The notes beneath the pieces are model-generated. The model searched no databases. It saw only the letters and a list, made by a program, of their open reading frames with translations, and was not told where the DNA came from. A stretch of 8,263 nt of DNA from Muribaculaceae bacterium (GTDB taxonomy: Bacteria > Bacteroidota > Bacteroidia > Bacteroidales > Muribaculaceae): NCBI GenBank assembly GCA_016287065.1, contig JAEEVB010000105.1:1-8263 (forward strand), in the 5' to 3' direction. The stretch's first letter is position 1. The number at the start of each line of letters is the position of its first letter. The position numbers and the translations under genes were made by a program. Below are positions 6,944 through 8,263 of the stretch, one piece after another.

Positions 6944-6972
6944 AAAAATAGCCGCCGAATTTTATCGGCGGC
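6942..6972 (-). terminator. Intrinsic (Rho-independent) terminator after the M13 peptidase gene
   Basis: Read on the minus strand, GCCGCCGA (6972-6965) pairs perfectly with TCGGCGGC (6958-6951) around a 6-nt loop (TAAAAT). Two bases later comes a run of seven T (6948-6942). The 8-bp GC-rich stem stands out sharply from the AT-rich surroundings and begins 28 nt after the peptidase stop codon. On the plus strand the stem is not followed by a T run, so it works in one direction only. Confidence 0.93.
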
Positions 6973-7000
6973 CAAAAATATTGCGATATTTAAATCTTTT

Positions 7001-8263
7001 TCACCAAATCGCCACGCGTTCGGCAGGAGTTCTATACATCTTGTCTCCCTCTTTGATGTCGAAAGCATTGAAGAACCACTCCATGTTGCGCAACGCAACA
7101 TTCACACGATTCACACCCAACGAGTGGGGATCGACTTTGGTGCGTCGCAGTATCTCTTCTTTTGTAATATTGGCTGCCCAAACGTTTGCATAGCTCAGGC
7201 AGAAACGCTGGTCGGGCGTGAAGCCGTCAATCAGTTCGTTTCCCTTACCTTGGTCGGTCTTCTTGAAGGCGCTGTAGGCCACACGCAGACCACCGTGGTC
7301 AGCTATATTCTCGCCCATTGTAAAGTTGCCATTGGCGTGTACGTCATCAGCCACAATCTCGGCACTGTATTGTGCGCCCAGTTTCTCGGCAAGCGCCTTA
7401 AACTTGTCGGCATCTTCCTTGGTCCACCAGTCCACCATGTTTCCTTCGTGGTCGAAGTTGCGGCCCTGATCGTCAAATCCGTGTGTCATCTCGTGGCCAA
7501 TCACTACACCTATGGCGCCATAGTTGCTTGCATCATCGGCCTTGGGATCAAAGTAAGGAGCCTGAAGAATGGCAGCAGGGAAGCAAATCTCATTGCTCGA
7601 TGGCTCATAGTAGGCATTCACCGTCTGCGGTGTCATAAACCAGCGATCCTTATCAACCGGCTTGCCCAGTTGTGACAGTTCATATTCGGCACTGAACTGC
7701 AGCAAGCCCTTCACATTCTCCCAATATGGCTTGTTCTTGTCAATGGTCACATCGCTGTAGTCACGCCACTTGTCGGGATAGCCAATCTTCACCGTAAAAC
7801 TGTTCAGTTTCACCAGCGCATTCACTTTTGTCTTGGGACTCATCCATGTCAGTCCCGAGATGCGCTCGCCAAGAGCCACCTTCAAGTTGTCGACCAGTTT
7901 CTGCATCTTCTTCTTTGAGTCTGCAGGGAAATATTTTTCCACATAGAGTTGACCCACAGCCTCACCAAGCATAGTATTAGGCACGTTGAGTGCACGTTTC
8001 CAACGAGGTTGCATCTCCTGCTTGCCCGACATTGCTTTGCTATACATGTCAAAGTTTGCCTGCACAAAGTCATCGCTCAAGAAATTAGAGGCAGCATCTA
8101 TATATTTGAATTTCAAGTAATCCTTGATTTCCTCGTCTTTCAAGCTCTTCAGCATCTCATCTACTTTGGCAATAGATTTAGGCTGGAACACGCAAATCTT
8201 GTCTACGTTCTTCACATTCAGCACTTCCCAGTCAATGTTCTTGTACTGCTGTTTCAGGTCGGC
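7001..8263 (-). CDS. pepO: M13 family zinc metallopeptidase (PepO/neprilysin-like), C-terminal part
   Basis: This is an endopeptidase of the M13 (neprilysin/PepO) family, which cuts peptides at hydrophobic residues; bacterial members are usually exported or envelope-bound. The 420 visible residues are open to the window edge and include the complete catalytic half. Counted from the first visible codon, NAYYEPSSNEICFP begins at 216 (substrate-binding NAYY), the zinc motif HEMTH is at 257-261 (nt 7495-7481), and ENIADHGG starts at 318 and supplies the third zinc ligand Glu. DPHSLGVNRV near 379-388 holds the His and Arg equivalent to neprilysin H711 and R717. The protein ends ERVAIW; the Cys of the neprilysin CxxW ending is absent. 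All catalytic residues are present, so the enzyme should be active. About 250 N-terminal residues, including any signal peptide, lie outside the window. A GTG at 8224 is internal, since the frame continues upstream with family-like sequence. It forms a separate unit from dnaN, closed by its own terminator. Confidence 0.95.
   Translation of the reverse strand, partial: ADLKQQYKNIDWEVLNVKNVDKICVFQPKSIAKVDEMLKSLKDEEIKDYLKFKYIDAASNFLSDDFVQANFDMYSKAMSGKQEMQPRWKRALNVPNTMLGEAVGQLYVEKYFPADSKKKMQKLVDNLKVALGERISGLTWMSPKTKVNALVKLNSFTVKIGYPDKWRDYSDVTIDKNKPYWENVKGLLQFSAEYELSQLGKPVDKDRWFMTPQTVNAYYEPSSNEICFPAAILQAPYFDPKADDASNYGAIGVVIGHEMTHGFDDQGRNFDHEGNMVDWWTKEDADKFKALAEKLGAQYSAEIVADDVHANGNFTMGENIADHGGLRVAYSAFKKTDQGKGNELIDGFTPDQRFCLSYANVWAANITKEEILRRTKVDPHSLGVNRVNVALRNMEWFFNAFDIKEGDKMYRTPAERVAIW

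Noticed and set aside
5792..7675. A 627-codon open frame on the plus strand, crossing dnaN, the intergenic region and part of the peptidase gene
   Set aside because: It is codon-aligned antisense to dnaN and to the peptidase gene, which share the same register. It stays open because both genes avoid TTA, CTA and TCA codons. Its translation is rich in His, Cys and Arg, has no recognisable domain, and crosses the terminator and promoter.
8222..8224. GTG at 8224 as start of the M13 peptidase
   Set aside because: The frame is open to the window edge, reading ADLKQQYKNIDWE before it, and the family needs roughly 250 more N-terminal residues, so this codon is an internal Val.
1..8263. Search for a mobile element, CRISPR array, tRNA, toxin-antitoxin or defence system
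   Set aside because: No repeat array, transposase, recombinase, tRNA-like fold or defence-type domain was seen by eye; apart from one 141-bp gap, the window is filled with conserved core genes.

Overview
The window looks like core chromosome of a Bacteroidales bacterium (Bacteroides, Prevotella or Muribaculaceae type; I cannot resolve the genus). The reasons are the protein families and their order, the Bacteroidota-style NusB N-terminus, a DUF4835 gene beside coaBC and recN, a perfect match to the Bacteroides -7 promoter consensus (TAnnTTTG), and generally weak or absent Shine-Dalgarno sequences.

All eight genes I can support lie on the minus strand, so the window reads right to left. At the right edge (7001-8263) is the C-terminal 420 residues of an M13-family (PepO/neprilysin-like) zinc metallopeptidase. 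A strong intrinsic terminator (6942-6972) ends that unit, and a promoter starts immediately after it. This promoter appears to drive a compact operon: dnaN (sliding clamp), a DEDDh exonuclease, coaBC (CoA biosynthesis), a secreted DUF4835 protein, recN (SMC-like repair ATPase), rlmB (SpoU/TrmH 2'-O-methyltransferase) and the start of nusB, which is cut by the left edge. Inside the operon the spacings are 23, 12, -4, 9, -11 and 21 nt, with no visible terminator.

The operon mixes replication (DnaN, possibly the exonuclease), repair (RecN), rRNA modification and transcription (RlmB, NusB), cofactor supply (CoaBC) and one exported protein of uncertain role. Co-expression with growth is the simplest reading. 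The DUF4835 protein is the functional outsider.

I found no mobile element, CRISPR array, tRNA or rRNA, and no gene-free stretch over 300 bases. The only sizeable intergenic region is 6860-7000. I see no convincing undescribed system here. The points most worth a second look are the DUF4835 gene inside a housekeeping operon, the non-canonical CoaC active site of CoaBC, and the interlocked terminator and promoter upstream of dnaN.
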